Shown here: positions 23,469 through 35,664 of the stretch, piece after piece
Layout: each line of letters opens with the position of its first letter
Numbering within the stretch: the first letter of the stretch is position 1
Source of the DNA: Isoetes taiwanensis
Taxonomy: Eukaryota; Streptophyta; Lycopodiopsida; Isoetales; Isoetaceae
Assembly (NCBI GenBank): GCA_021234155.1
Contig: JAJEKV010000025.1
Location: 15,122,390 to 15,186,389, forward strand
Length of the DNA: 64,000 nucleotides
Reading direction: 5' to 3'
Notes under the pieces: generated by a model
Database searches by the model: none
Told to the model about the DNA's origin: nothing
The model's input: the letters and a program-made list of their open reading frames with translations, nothing else
Translations under genes and position numbers: made by a program

Positions 23469-24987
23469 TCAATCTTCTTGAGGGCTACCCCTCCCTCTTA
23501 AGCTTTTCAGCCTCTTGGTTTCTTGTCTTCTGCTTTGCAAGAGCTTGGGCGAAGCCATCATCATCACGATATGAACTCTACCATGCAGATTAGGAGCAAT
23601 GCCCCTCCTTCTCGAGGATGTCCCTTGAGTACTTGGCTCTGCTTGGACCTGTGAACTTTGGCCACAATCATTTCCTACACCCTGTTGTAGGAGGACCTGC
23701 TGCATGGTCCTATGTGTAGCACCAGCATGTTCACGTGATGCCTGGACATGCTCTTCCCATTGTAAATCCACTTCTTGCATGTTGTAACCCTCTACAACAT
23801 TGGTTTCCATATCCATGCCATGCACATAGCCCTCGAATTGCTCCAATGGTTCATGCAAGACATTAGGTACAACATTCTCATATTCATCTACAACCTCATT
23901 TGATGGTTGTCCAATGGGTGACGTTGGCACATACACGTCTTCCCTTGCAAACCTTGATCCTTCCCTTCCAGGAACCACTTTTATTGGGTTAAATGGCCAT
24001 ATTCCAGTTGCCATGAAACCTGCCTTTATGTTGGAGACTGCTAGACTAGTTGCAATAGCCTTGGAAATGAGTTCAGCTATGTCTTCCCTCTTTGGTTCAG
24101 TCCCACCCTTCCTCACCATATAGTCTGCCCTTAGTCTTTTGAATGCAGCTTTGAATGGTGCAAAGCAAGATACATCTAGTAGTTGTAGCCTATGTGATGT
24201 ATGAGCAGGTAATAGGGCAAAATGTATGCCCATCTCTTTGGCAGCAAGGATGACATCCAGTTCCACATGGCCACCATGGCCATCCAGCAATATGAGACGA
24301 GGTCGATCAAGTGACACCCCTCTAGGGACTCTAGACTGAAAATGAGATAGCCATGACTTGAACAATTCAGTGATCATCCAAGCTGATTGCTGCACTGCCT
24401 GAATTGCTCCCTCTTCACACCTTGCTATGTTGTCTTGCCTCATCCTTGTACCCTTGAAAATATAAAGATTAGGCAGCATGAACCCTTCTGCATCGACACA
24501 TACTGAAATAGTTACCCATTCCCTTGTATTCATCACTAGCTCGCTAACCCTATTTTCCCCTTTCTTGGCAATTATCCTCAAACCCTTTACTTTCCCAGCT
24601 TGGATCCCCTGTCTCGCTTGCATTCCAAATTCTTGAGGGGAAGCTAAACTCATCATACACTTCTTTCAGCCCTGTGTAGAAGCCATCCAAGTTGGCTTGA
24701 TTCATTGCCCTGGCACGTAAAACCTCCAATGTTTCGGCATTCCTAAGGGAGATCTCATGGTGCTTTTGCTTGAAAAGCTTCCACCATTTGCTCTCTGGCA
24801 CACCATCAAAGGCCAAATTACCCTCCCTTGCCATCTCGGTTGCACGCTCCTTTACAGCAGCCTGTGAGTCACACCCATTCCCCTCGCTCGGGCCGCTTAT
24901 TGCCCAATCAACCAATTCCTTTTCTTGACCGGTGTCGTATGGGATCCGGGGATGCCTTGCATTCTTCTTGGAGATCCGCCTATACAA
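23469..24987 (-). pseudogene. DDE transposase of the pogo/jerky-like Tc1-mariner group, inactive
   Basis: Two overlapping minus-strand frames (24987-24550 and 24656-23469) form one DDE_1-type transposase. The N-terminal frame holds a helix-turn-helix-like DNA-binding part (VKERATEMAREGNLAFDGVPESKWWKLFKQKH in segments) and runs to the first catalytic site, which reads NASETG where the family has N-A/V-D-E-S/T-G: the first Asp is Ser. After a one-base frame change near 24610-24650 the second frame carries LILLDGHGGH (second Asp) and SHRLQLLDVSCFAPFK (third Asp), then a low-complexity tail. Such enzymes cut and paste their element at TA sites. The frameshift and the lost Asp make it non-functional. 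Terminal inverted repeats were not found by eye. Confidence 0.82.
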
Positions 24988-24999
24988 CTAAATCCCCGA

Positions 25000-25640
25000 C
25001 GGACGACTTCGGGTATGCCCGACCGCCTAGATGCCTCTCTAATTGAAATTCCATTTTCACTTACCTCGGCCGGTCGCGGTCGACATCTCTTCCTCCGTCC
25101 ATTGCCCTCGCTTTGTTGGTCTCCTTGGCATTGCAGGTGCAGATCCGCTAGCTGCTACCCCTTTCTTATTGACTTTGGGTGCACAAACCCGTTTGCTAGT
25201 CACGCATTTGGTTCCGCCCATCGCCGGAACTGTGGCATCGACCGTGGTCGGGCCCTAGTTTCCACACCATCGCCCAGCGGTAAAATAAAAACAGGGGAGA
25301 GCTTGATTCTTGGCCGGATTGAGGAATTATTGATGGAATTGCTCGAGCCAACTGGTAATCTTGATAATCCATCTCGTTCGAGGCGATTATGGCTGGAATT
25401 AGCCCGCCAATTCCAGCCCCCAACATTGAATCATGCCTCGGGATGGCCACGATAGAGGGTATTCTGGTGCGCGAAGGATGGGTCCCTGGTATAAGGCACC
25501 GTGGGTTCAAGTATGACAAACGAGCGGCACTTGCCACACGTTGGAAGGGGGAATGGGACAACGAGGAAATGGATCTTTGGTACCACAGGGTATGGTACTT
25601 CCGCGGAAGCAGGCAACCCCACCCTACCAAATTTAAATTA
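25000..25640. other. GC-rich stretch beside the transposase
   Basis: Open frames exist on both strands (for example 25389-25643 plus, 25630-25196 minus), but none has a recognisable domain. It may be the 5' part or flank of the DDE element. Confidence 0.3.
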
Positions 25641-26874
25641 TAATCTTCAATAGTTTGACTTGACTTATTATATTGAACATAGCAATAAATACTAGCTATT
25701 TACTAGGTTCTACTCTAGCAAACACAAGCAGCATCATGTGGCACAATAAATTGAATATATTAAAGCCAAGACTATTTAATAATTAGTAGTTAGAATATAA
25801 TCATTACATGGTCACACACACATTACCGCAAGAATTGGGCACCATAAGATAGCCCTAGACCATTTCAACGATAGAGACAACATGCATATCGTGAAAAGAT
25901 GATTTCATGGTATATTACAATACAATAGAAACAATATATTATTCGATAATATTAAGAACCAAAAGTCTTTTCTTCTTGGCTTGATTGCTTTACTATTAGA
26001 AGTATAATGTATCAAGAGAATGTTGGCCCAACAATTCGACATCATAGGTCACTTTCATGTTGCTATAAGCTTGGCTCCAAAAGTTGAGTCAAGCTATATT
26101 GCCTGTACTTCCCTTTCATATGCGTTCTTGATTGTCTATTATGGCTTACATATTGACATTAATATGCTTATTGCCTTTAGATATTGCTTCTTATGTTCTC
26201 TTCCGTTTGTCTTTAGTTTCTGTTTTGCATTTCTCTTGTTTTTATTCATTTGTCACGTCTTCTACTAATGCTTCTTGATTTTTGAAAAGTGATCTTCCGA
26301 TCACTCTCACACATATGCGAAGATAAGTATGTTCGCATATTGCTGTGTTATATTGTCGTCATCTATGGAAGAATGATTATGTAGTATGTTTTAGCACTTC
26401 AACTAATTAAAGATTAATAAAGTTGATTAATTAATCCTTGTTGATGAATTCCTTTTAATGGCATGTCTTCTCAATTTAGATTTTTTGGCCCAGAAAAATT
26501 GATTAAAAACCTCTCTGGTGTTTTTGGGCAAGTTTTATCATCTTCTACCACTATCACCAACAAATAAATCAATTAATGATTTTCATTTGTACTCAAACAT
26601 TCATACCATAGGGGAAGTATTCGTCATAGTGGAAGTATTTTAACATCCATGACATGGAAATATTATTCATATTCGGGCCTCACATTGCATGGGGCATGCA
26701 AAATAAATTTTAGTACCTATGTTTTTTTTTTTTATATTGAAGGACATCATACTATTCATAATCACATCGTGAGTACATTCTACATCATTTTATTCTAAAT
26801 ATCACATGGAAGCCAATCCACTACCTAGGCATGATGTGTTGTTTTGCATGTGATTATCGAGTACATATGGCAGG

Positions 26875-27040
26875 CTTAAGATCTCTACCACAGGACCGAT
26901 TGGTCGTACTTGAACTCTGACCTCGGGGCAATGGATTTTTAAAGTCCCCATTGCTAGACCGATATTGACCAAGTTTGAACCCGAGACCTCGGGTATGGGT
27001 GTTTAAGGTCCTGTTACTAGATCATGCCCCACAAGGAGAG
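26875..27040 (-). repeat. Two diverged units with B-box-like words
   Basis: On the minus strand two roughly 60-bp blocks share the order CTAG, ACTTTAAA-like, CCAT, CCCGAGGTC, GGTTCAA-like. The word GGGTTCAAAC resembles a pol III B-box. A tRNA-derived SINE fragment is possible. Confidence 0.3.
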
Positions 27041-27659
27041 TACTTGTGTTTTTTATCTGTCAGTTATAGGTAAGTGTCACGAACCTATGGGAAAACACTG
27101 GAAAATATCGAACATGATATGATACAACATCATAATATAAGAGCAGGAGCCTAAAGGGTGAGCAAGAACAAAAAAAACAAGAGCTAGAAGGCTCAAATCT
27201 GGCATTGAATCAAAATGTCAAACCCTATGCTGAAGGCCCTTCTATAATGGGGTGGTTTCAGAAGTTTTTAGAAGAATATTATTGGAATATTACCATATAA
27301 ATATGGGATGATGACTATATATGTATTATATCTGCGTGGTCATCACAGTAGATTCTGATCCCGTCGGAAGGCAACAATGGAGAAGATTCTAGCATTGCAA
27401 TGGTTAGGCAAAAGCTTTGGCAAATGCAGGCTGCAGTTTTTGTGATGTCATGTAATATGCATTGTTTTGCAGTCTGGAACTGCATTATCTATGGTGAACA
27501 CAAATGGTAAATATTTGTTATAGCTGTATTCCATCAATTTTTCCTTCTGTTGTGGAATATCACAAACTGGAGGTATATGTAGACGATCTTTAAAGCTATA
27601 TGAAGAATCATGCATTTGATCAGTTTTTTTCTCGCCTCACTATCTCATTTTCATATGTA

Positions 27660-27900
27660 AAAGAATTGATTTTTTTTTTTGTCCATGGAGACCAAGAGGC
27701 TTATGGAATCCAATATAAAAAGAGCACAATAAGCTCATCACGATATGTAGGATAAAACAGAGCCCACATTGAAGGGGGTTTGAGGGAATAGAATAGAATA
27801 GATTTTTTAATGTCCATGAATAACCATATTGATCAGTTGACATAGGTTGGTGGTCAAGAACTTCCATAATATAAAATAATAGTACCACCATCATAGGCAA
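27660..27900 (-). repeat. SINE-like dispersed repeat, copies 2 and 3
   Basis: Two adjacent endings on the minus strand: GGTCTCCATGGAC plus a 12-base A run (27660-27720), and TCATGGACATTAAAAAATCTATTCTATTC (27786-27850). They match the 3' end at 8817 and 39563. Confidence 0.5.
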
Positions 27901-29912
27901 CTACGAAAGCACATATATACTGCCTTATTAGGCGCAATCAAATTGATATATTTTGCGTTGATTGTTGCAAATGCTTGAAAAAAGTTGAAGGGTCTGATGT
28001 TGATCTTCAATCGGTCCCATTTGACAACATTGATATGTCATGTTTTTGGTACCTCATGAGCCCATCTGTATGTTTTAATTATGCTATGATGTGCATATGT
28101 ACAAATATAAACAACTATTCTATACCTCTTCATGGGCAAATATCTAATATGTATTCTTGTGGGGCACATTAATGTAGTGTCAATCTTCTCTTTGTAATCT
28201 CATAAGGCATTGATTGATATCCCAAAACTTACCTAAAATGCAGACATGTAGGTATTGCTTAAAATGAGTGAGCTCTATATTTCTATTCGCTCTATAGTAC
28301 ACATGGATGCATCTAGAGAGCCAACTTGCATATTTCTCCTTCAGAAGGCTTTAAGATCTTATGCACCCCTGGCCATTATAAAGATGGAGGAACTCTATCT
28401 TCATTGATAGGACTACGGATTTAACTTCAAGAGCCAGAGTCAAGAAGGCTTTCTGCTGAGCATACTCTCATTCCTCCTATGTGAAACTATGATGTTTTTC
28501 TTTTTGTCTGTAGCTTGATAACCATTGCTTGAGGCTCATCTAAACTCTTAGAACAATGAACGACCAAAATCAACAACATTCTTGGGCATCTTGCTTCATA
28601 GATCAAATTTGGTCAAATTGCCATGGAATGTCAATGTTGTCAGATGAAAGCAGATGAAGATGAAAACCATACTCTCTAAATTTGTTCATCTTTGGGGCAA
28701 AATAAATTTGTTCATACTTTTGCAGATGCCTATATTGGTAATACTAGCATCTTATGTCATGGAGGTTCTTGACCAACGGGCCACCTACCTTCATCACCAA
28801 CAAGTTGATATCACACTCATGTACACATTCATTAGTAAGCTTATTACTGTCAAGGGTCCCTTAAAACTTTAATAGCAACAACTGCTAAAATTTTTGCATC
28901 AGATATGTTTTGATAATTAACAATAAAGAATCTTTGTTGTTAAGGGTGATATGACTTAATATATTAGGTGCAGGTAAAGTTACAACTGGCAAGCAAGCCA
29001 TGGGAAACAATGATCTTCTATTTCTTCATATTCCTTTGTACTTATATTGGCACCTGCCAGTCATATCTCATTTGGATAGCTTCGCGACAACCATTACATT
29101 CTTTGGGGGGTGTAGAATATTTGGGTACATTTAATGGTTGTACACATGGAATTTTATATGTTGAATAGTCATTTCTGTCCCCACTTGTCACTGCCATCAT
29201 TAGATTGGAATTTACTGTGAAGTGTTTTGCATTGTCCTCTAATACAATACACCCTTTCGTAGGTGTGCATAATAACGGGCCAAGTACTCCAACTACTACG
29301 AAAATCTAAACCTGCCACTAGACAATGGGCAGTGGGCACTACAATGTCAAGCAAAGTGGCCCCATATTTTTGTTTATGTTCAGATGACACATTGACATTC
29401 TGATTTTCCAAACCCAATTGACGAGTTAGTTGCATGCAACTACTAATGGAATGCCATAAATATACTCCGAGATGTGGTTATCTCGGAACACATATCCGTG
29501 TTAACTACTATTATGTTCGAGCTAACCACTCTTTTGTCCGAAATAACCATTGTTTTTTGGTCGGAATGACCATGCAATGAACTGAGCACGGGACTGTGTT
29601 CCGGCATGGTGAACTTTGAATGTAGCTCATAACCGGCTCCTTGAACGGTATAATCCAGTTCAAACACCATTAGAATCGCCTTGCAGCCCCTAAAAACCTC
29701 ATTCATTGAAGAGAGATGGAGATTTGAGCATTGATCAAGCAAGATCAGCGAAAAAACATGCAGAAACTATTGTCTTTTGAGCTTGGAACTGAGCAGGAGT
29801 GGTTAGCTCGGACATGTGGCCAAGCTAACCACATCTTGGATTCTTGGAGTAGATTTATGGCCATCCCTACTGATGTGGATCGGGGGCGACATATATCGCG
29901 GATTCATGACTA

Positions 29913-30178
29913 AAAGAAGAGGAGCACCATCATCCATGTGCATGTACTACTTGAAAGCCCTTTAACGATTCTTTGCCATGTTTATAACCCCTCTAGCGAT
30001 TGCCGCCAATGTCGGCGTGTTGTTTGGAGTCATGAGATCTTTCTTCACTGTAGCAATTAGAGAAGAAGAAGAGGAGTGCCATCATCCACGTGCACTGCAT
30101 GCACTAGCACTACCTCGTTTAGAACCCCCTCTAGCAATTGCCGGCAATTGGGACGTGTTGTTTGAGTTATGAGATCGC
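29913..30178 (+). repeat. Diverged tandem duplication of ~130 bp
   Basis: agaagaggag.accatcatcca.gtgca... through gcgattgccg...gcgtgttgtttgga...atgagatc occurs at about 29913-30042 and again at 30060-30176. Confidence 0.6.
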
Positions 30179-32729
30179 TCCGCCATTGGGTAGCAAGTCA
30201 GCCCTTAGAATGCTAAGAATCTGCGAATTGTCTGCCTTCCATATCACATCCTTCCAATGAGAAAGTAACCATGTTTTCCTTCATATGTAATTCAGTGTCT
30301 AATTTCTGTTCTCCTTCATTTTGTTCCTTCAAAATTTAAAGCGTGGCACGTAATGTGTGTGCATTTATTGCGAGCATCTATGAGGTTGACCAGCGATGTC
30401 GACGGCTAGGCGATTAACCTAGAGTGTCCGGGGAGCCGGGTCCTTGATGCCGGGCGACAGGGCATGGGCGAGGCGTCAGATCGGATGTGATGCTGATCCG
30501 GTTGCATCGTATGTTCTCGAACTCCGTCGGTTATTGTCGTCGTCTTTGGACTAGATATCCTCGATTCCTCTCTATCTCGCCCGATCCGTCAGTTTTCTAC
30601 CTTCTAGCTCGGCGATTTCTCTCCTCCTTAGCTTTAGAACGAGCCCATTTTTGGTCGCTTTTGGTTTCAAATCGCCTTTGCTAGATCGACCCGGCGGTTT
30701 TTCATAAGTTGGAGCTTTAGAGGGCTTTAGCATCCTTTGTTAACCCGCGGGTTTGGCATTCTAGAGGCGAGGTGGTGGAATTCATTCTTTGTGGCGATGA
30801 AAAATTCTTTATTTTTTGAGCTTACTGAGTTGCAGAGTGCACTACTGAGGAAAAAAGGGGACCCAAACAAGGGTTTTGAGTTTTAGTACGCATATTTGTG
30901 GCTTTTTGACTTGATTATTCACTTTGTACTCTTATTGGGGCAATTCAAGGACATATTTTAGTAAAGGGGCTACGCTTTACGGCCGGTATTTTTATTGCCT
31001 AGTGCACCAGCTACTTGGAATATGGCAGAAGTGATGGCCAAATCTATTGAACGTATCCTTTTATGCTGATTTTGCAAAAGTTTCATATTTTCTAGCTCCA
31101 ACTGCGTTCTTTGTCTATTGTACCACGGGCTTTTCGGTCTTGATATTAGAAAAGGTTAAATTAGATTAACTTCGAGGTTATAGGTTATAAAACAAGCTTT
31201 TCTTAATTCTTCATCTTCTAGAAACTACTGAGCTTTTACAAAAGTTGAAGGTCGATGTAAAGTCCAAAGTGGGCGATAAAAATGAGGTGATTTCCGCTCA
31301 TTTTCTCATCCGGTCTCTTGTTTGATTGTTGTTAAAGTTAGAGGCCTCCTTGTTATCGAGAATGGAAGAAAGGGAGATAGTGGGGAATCTATGACCAATG
31401 GTGGCGCATATGAAAATGGTGGTGAGCATTTTAATGTATTATACGGTTAATGGTTATGCCGTGCCTCACGGGTATGTGTAATGCAGTATCCTCACCGGAG
31501 GTAAGCAATTGAACTTAGAAACGATATGCTAGGATTCTTTGCGGATCTGATTTTGGGTAGTCCAGGTTATGGAGTGAAGCGGAGAGTAGGAAGAATATCC
31601 AAGATATATTGGTATGGACGGTGTTGAGGTTCATGCTCGGTGATTGAAGTTGATTATTATTAAACTTTACTACTTGGAGCAAGCGATTGAAAAACAATGT
31701 TTGGCATAATGTTTTGCGTGGGATGTATGGCATAGGAGCATCCATGGTTTTTCACCCGTGTTATGGATATGCATCACATCCATATGGAGCATATAATCAT
31801 GGACCGATGCCAAAGATATGGAGCCGAGATGGGCAGTTGTATGGGCCACCAAAGATTTCAAGATCCGGGGCATGTTTATCACAGGCAATGCCTCCCCGGT
31901 GCACAATATATGCCCTCCGAGCTATGCTTCTTGGGCCGAGCCATCGGTGATCATGCAGACCGTCTCGGATGGCACTACTACTAGTGGCACTAATGCTAGT
32001 CTCGTGGACCATGGGTCCTAGACCGTTACCGATGATGGCTTCCCATGCTCTCCTTCAGGGAGTCATTCCCGTGCTGTGCATGGGTGGGTGGGGGGGATGT
32101 ACAAGTATATGATGGCCTTCGTCTTTGCAGCTCCTTCTTGGTGATACTAAAAAGGCCGGTGATGCTCAACAAAGGGTAGCTAGCCCGGATTGACCCAAAC
32201 TAACACTTCACAATCCTTAGTCTCACGGAAACCAAATATCTTTTCGATATCAAACATTTGGAGCTCAAGCAATCTCCTTGAAATCTTTCATATAGATGAA
32301 GATGCAATTGCTACTTCAAGTCCAGTAAATGCACATTATCTAGGCCGCAAAGGGCTTGGGGCTTCATGATCCGGGCATACGAGGTGGCACATAAGTTTGT
32401 GGTGCCGCTACTCTATTCCCAAAGAGAGGCCCCATTGGAATGGAAAAGCGGTTCAATAGAAGCGCATTTTTTTATATCGGTCATGCGATTGTCCACATTG
32501 ACCGGAAAGGGGTTCGATAGAAAAGCATAGTTTATATCGGGTTACGCCTCGACAAATAAGACATGCCAAGTTCATTCACATAGTTTTCCACACACTTGGT
32601 TCTAACGAGCTATGTGCTAACTTATAGAACCAACTTAATGTTAGTTATTTGCCTTGTGATCTCATACACGTTTTCAATGTTATGTGTTCTCAATTTGAAG
32701 TACACGTGGCATATCCATATGAAATACAC
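30179..32729. other. Noncoding stretch, partly GC-rich
   Basis: No gene supported. A segment at 30370-30720 is CpG-richer and pyrimidine-rich, reminiscent of a promoter/5' leader, but no coding exon with a recognisable product follows. A phrase at about 30270-30350 (tatgtaattcagtgtctaatttctgttctcc...) recurs at 32870 and 33530. Confidence 0.35.
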
Positions 32730-34467
32730 CTTTAGCTTCTAGAAATTGACATGTGATAATGGGATATAAATGTTAAATTCGCACGTGCTCTAATTGTATT
32801 TATGAACCAAAATATAGGAAATGCGATTTGACATGATTTGTAAATACACGTGGCATATTCGTCCTTCCTATGTAATTGAGTGTCTAATTTCTGTTCTCCC
32901 CTATTTTGTTCCTTCAAAATTCCTAAAGCATGACACGTGTACAGTGTGCTTTCATTGATTATAAAGCATTTATTGCAGCCATTAATAACCTCGAATATTG
33001 TGTGCATTCATTGATTATAAAGCATTTATTGCGGGCATTAATTTCGGGATTTGAGGCATTTATGAGCATTTATACATGAGGAAGATATGAGCATTACCAT
33101 AGGGTGACACGTTGCATTCATTGCATTTATGGCAGATTTGTGCACTTTGCATTTATTGCGGCCATTAATACCTTTTGCATTTATTGCGACCATTAATATG
33201 TTTTGCATTTATTGCGAGTTATCAAAGCACGACATGTGTGCACTTTGCATTTATTGCGGCTATTAATACCCTTTGCATTTATTGTGGCTATTAATACGCT
33301 TTGCATTTATTGCGGCCATTAATACGCTTTGCATTTATTGCGACTTATCAAAGCACGACATGTGTGCACTTTGCATTTATTGCGGCCATTAATACGCTTT
33401 GCATTTATTGCGAATTATCAAAGCACGACATGTGTGCACTTTGCATTTATTGCGGCCATTGGCAAATTTGTTAGAAGATATCAATCCCAATATCTATAGA
33501 ATCTTAATGATATCCATTTTCCTTCTCCTTCCTATGTAATTGAGTGTCCAATTTCTGTTCTCACTATTTTGTTCCTTAAAAATTCTTAAAAGATGGCACG
33601 TGTAAGTACATTCATTGATTAAAGCATTTATTGCGGGCATTAATAACCTCGAATATCGTGTGCATTCATTGTTGATTATAAAGCATTTATTGCGGCCATC
33701 ATGTCCTTCCTATTATAAAGCAGTTACATTTTTCTACTCGCGTTTAATATCTTCCTTACAAATTAGGAGAGCATGACACGTTGCATTGAGGCATTTATGG
33801 CATTAATTTCAGATTTGAGGCATTTATGAGCATTTATGGCAGAGGAAGATATGAGCATTACCATAGAATGACACGTTGCATTCATCGCATTACATTTTTG
33901 TGTTCGCACGTAATTTCTTCCTTAAAAATTAGGAGAGCATGACACACGTTGCATTGAGGCATTTATGGCATTAATTTCAGATTTGAGGCATTTATGAGCA
34001 TTTATGGCGGAGGAAGATATGAACATTACCATAGAATGACACGTTGCATTCATCGCATTTATATGCATTTGTGCACTTTGCATTTATTGCGGCCATTAAT
34101 ACCCTTTGCATTTATTGTGGCCATTAATACGCTTTTGAATTTATTGCTAATTATCAAAGCGACATGTGTGCACTTTGCATTTATTGTGGCCATTAATACC
34201 TTTTGCATTTATTGCGGCCATTAATACGCTTTTTGCATTTATTGCGCCATTAATACGCTTTGCATTTATTGCGGCTATTTATACACTTTGCATTTATTGC
34301 GGCCATTAATATGCTTTGCATTTATTGCGGCCATTAATACGCTTTGCATTTATTGTGAATTATCAAAGCACGCGACATGTGTGCACTTTGCATTTATTCA
34401 TGGCCATTGGCAAATTTGTTAGAAGATATCAATCCCAATATATATAGAATCTTAATGATATCCATTT
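32730..34467 (+). repeat. Minisatellite cluster (tgcatttattgcggccatta) with larger duplications
   Basis: The core tttgcatttattgcggccattaatacgc is repeated many times (dense at 33140-33460 and 34075-34400) with variants. Nested in it are larger direct repeats. A block from aattaggagagcatgacac to atgacacgttgcattcatcgcat occurs at about 33762-33890 and 33918-34058. A block ending gttagaagatatcaatcccaatat...atatccatttt occurs at 33391-33523 and 34336-34467. No coding capacity. Confidence 0.85.
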
Positions 34468-34600
34468 TAGGATAATTATGGATATGAAATATATATCGAA
34501 TGATATTAATGATTACACGCGAAGTTGTGATATAGACACTTTGGCATAAATATAGCCCTAGATTAGTCATGTGTGTCGATCATCCAACAAAACTCCATCT

Positions 34601-34609
34601 TATAAATAG
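34601..34609 (+). promoter_or_regulatory. TATA box, promoter-like end of the repeat cluster
   Basis: tataaatag stands just right of the minisatellite cluster, followed about 90 bp later by gcaag|gtaaat, which looks like a 5' splice donor. It could be an LTR-type promoter or a distal promoter with a 5'-UTR intron for the hydrolase gene at 35665. Confidence 0.4.
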
Positions 34610-35433
34610 AAGGCCTTCTTATTGTCTCGACGACATTGAGAGCACTTGAAGAGCTATTGTGGTAGCTTCTTTCTCGCTTCACTAATTTGCATGCAAGGTA
34701 AATATTCTCCCATTTTGTTACATTGCTAAAACTTGGATTGTTTAATATAAAACTAGCATTTTTCTTTCATCCTTAATCTTGGCGTAATGCGTATGTGGAT
34801 TCTATCGTTGTGTGAAATTGTAGCTTAACGTTTGAGTTGATTTGCAATTTTATTTTGATTTGCGAGATGGCAATGATGAAAAAAAGACTACATTATTGAG
34901 CTAAATCTAGATGATTTTTATGGATGGTGGATGCGCCTTTGGTAACTCTCCAACCTTTGTGTCGAGATCTTTGTATTGGAGTTCCTTTTGGATTTATTTC
35001 ATAATTTATATTATTCGAAAAAATATCATTCTAGTGATGATGAGGCATCTTCAGTTCTGCAAATTGATAATTCTACTTGATGTTTGATGTCTGTGAACAC
35101 ATGAACCTTCAATAACAAAAAGTATTGACCAACTTTTTAAAAGACTAAGCTAAATATTGTACTTTATAATTTCTAAATTAGAGTTAGAATGTAAGATCTT
35201 ACGAAGTTGCTTCATATCAATCTAGAATCACTTGGCCATTGCATAAGAGAATGTTGGACGTTAACTGGGGTCCAACTGCACAGTTTTGAAAAAGAGAAAT
35301 GTTCAAGGCCGCCGCGATAAATTTCTTGTAAATGTAAGTCCATGTAAGAAAAAATGTAAGTTCTATGTATTATGCTGGTTTAAAATGTGAAAAGCACCGT
35401 GTAGGCCCACAAAATGGACCCTTGTATCTTCTT

Positions 35434-35439
35434 TATAAA
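35434..35439 (+). promoter_or_regulatory. Proximal TATA box of the hydrolase gene
   Basis: tataaa in cttctttataaaccattgcg, about 230 bp upstream of the ATG at 35665, with a pyrimidine-rich leader after it. Confidence 0.5.
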
Positions 35440-35552
35440 CCATTGCGCCGTCGGAGCCCCAAGCACCACACGGCTCCAATCTCTCCTTGGCTTCATACAT
35501 CTGGTTCTTCCTCTGACAGCCCTTTTCTTCTTTAGTTTCTCAAACCCAAAAA

Positions 35553-35653
35553 TGCCCCTTGTGTTCGTTTGGTCTCTTGGTTCACATCTCTTACCTCTGA
35601 ACAATGTAATTATACTACCCTTTTTGTTGCAGGACTCTTGTCACCAGCTCTAA
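35553..35653 (+). promoter_or_regulatory. Possible upstream ORF in the hydrolase leader
   Basis: An ATG at 35553 opens a 33-codon frame that stops at 35653, 12 bases before the main ATG. A gtaatt...ttgttgcag pair inside it could instead be a 5'-UTR intron (about 35606-35632). Confidence 0.3.
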
Positions 35654-35664
35654 AATCATTGATA

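Larger units (their letters stand above)
25641..29912. other. Long AT-rich noncoding stretch
   Basis: No gene supported. It contains SINE-like copies (27660-27900), a tRNA-like double repeat (26875-27040), a T run near 27671, and many short chance frames. Confidence 0.4.

Noticed and set aside
23256-23501. Plus-strand ORF after the TATA-like gcatataagg
   Set aside because: No motif, hydrophobic low-complexity product, overlaps the end of the transposase.
31515-32021. Overlapping ORFs on both strands around 31.5-32.0 kb as a gene
   Set aside because: No family motif in any frame and mutual overlap in several frames; likely chance.
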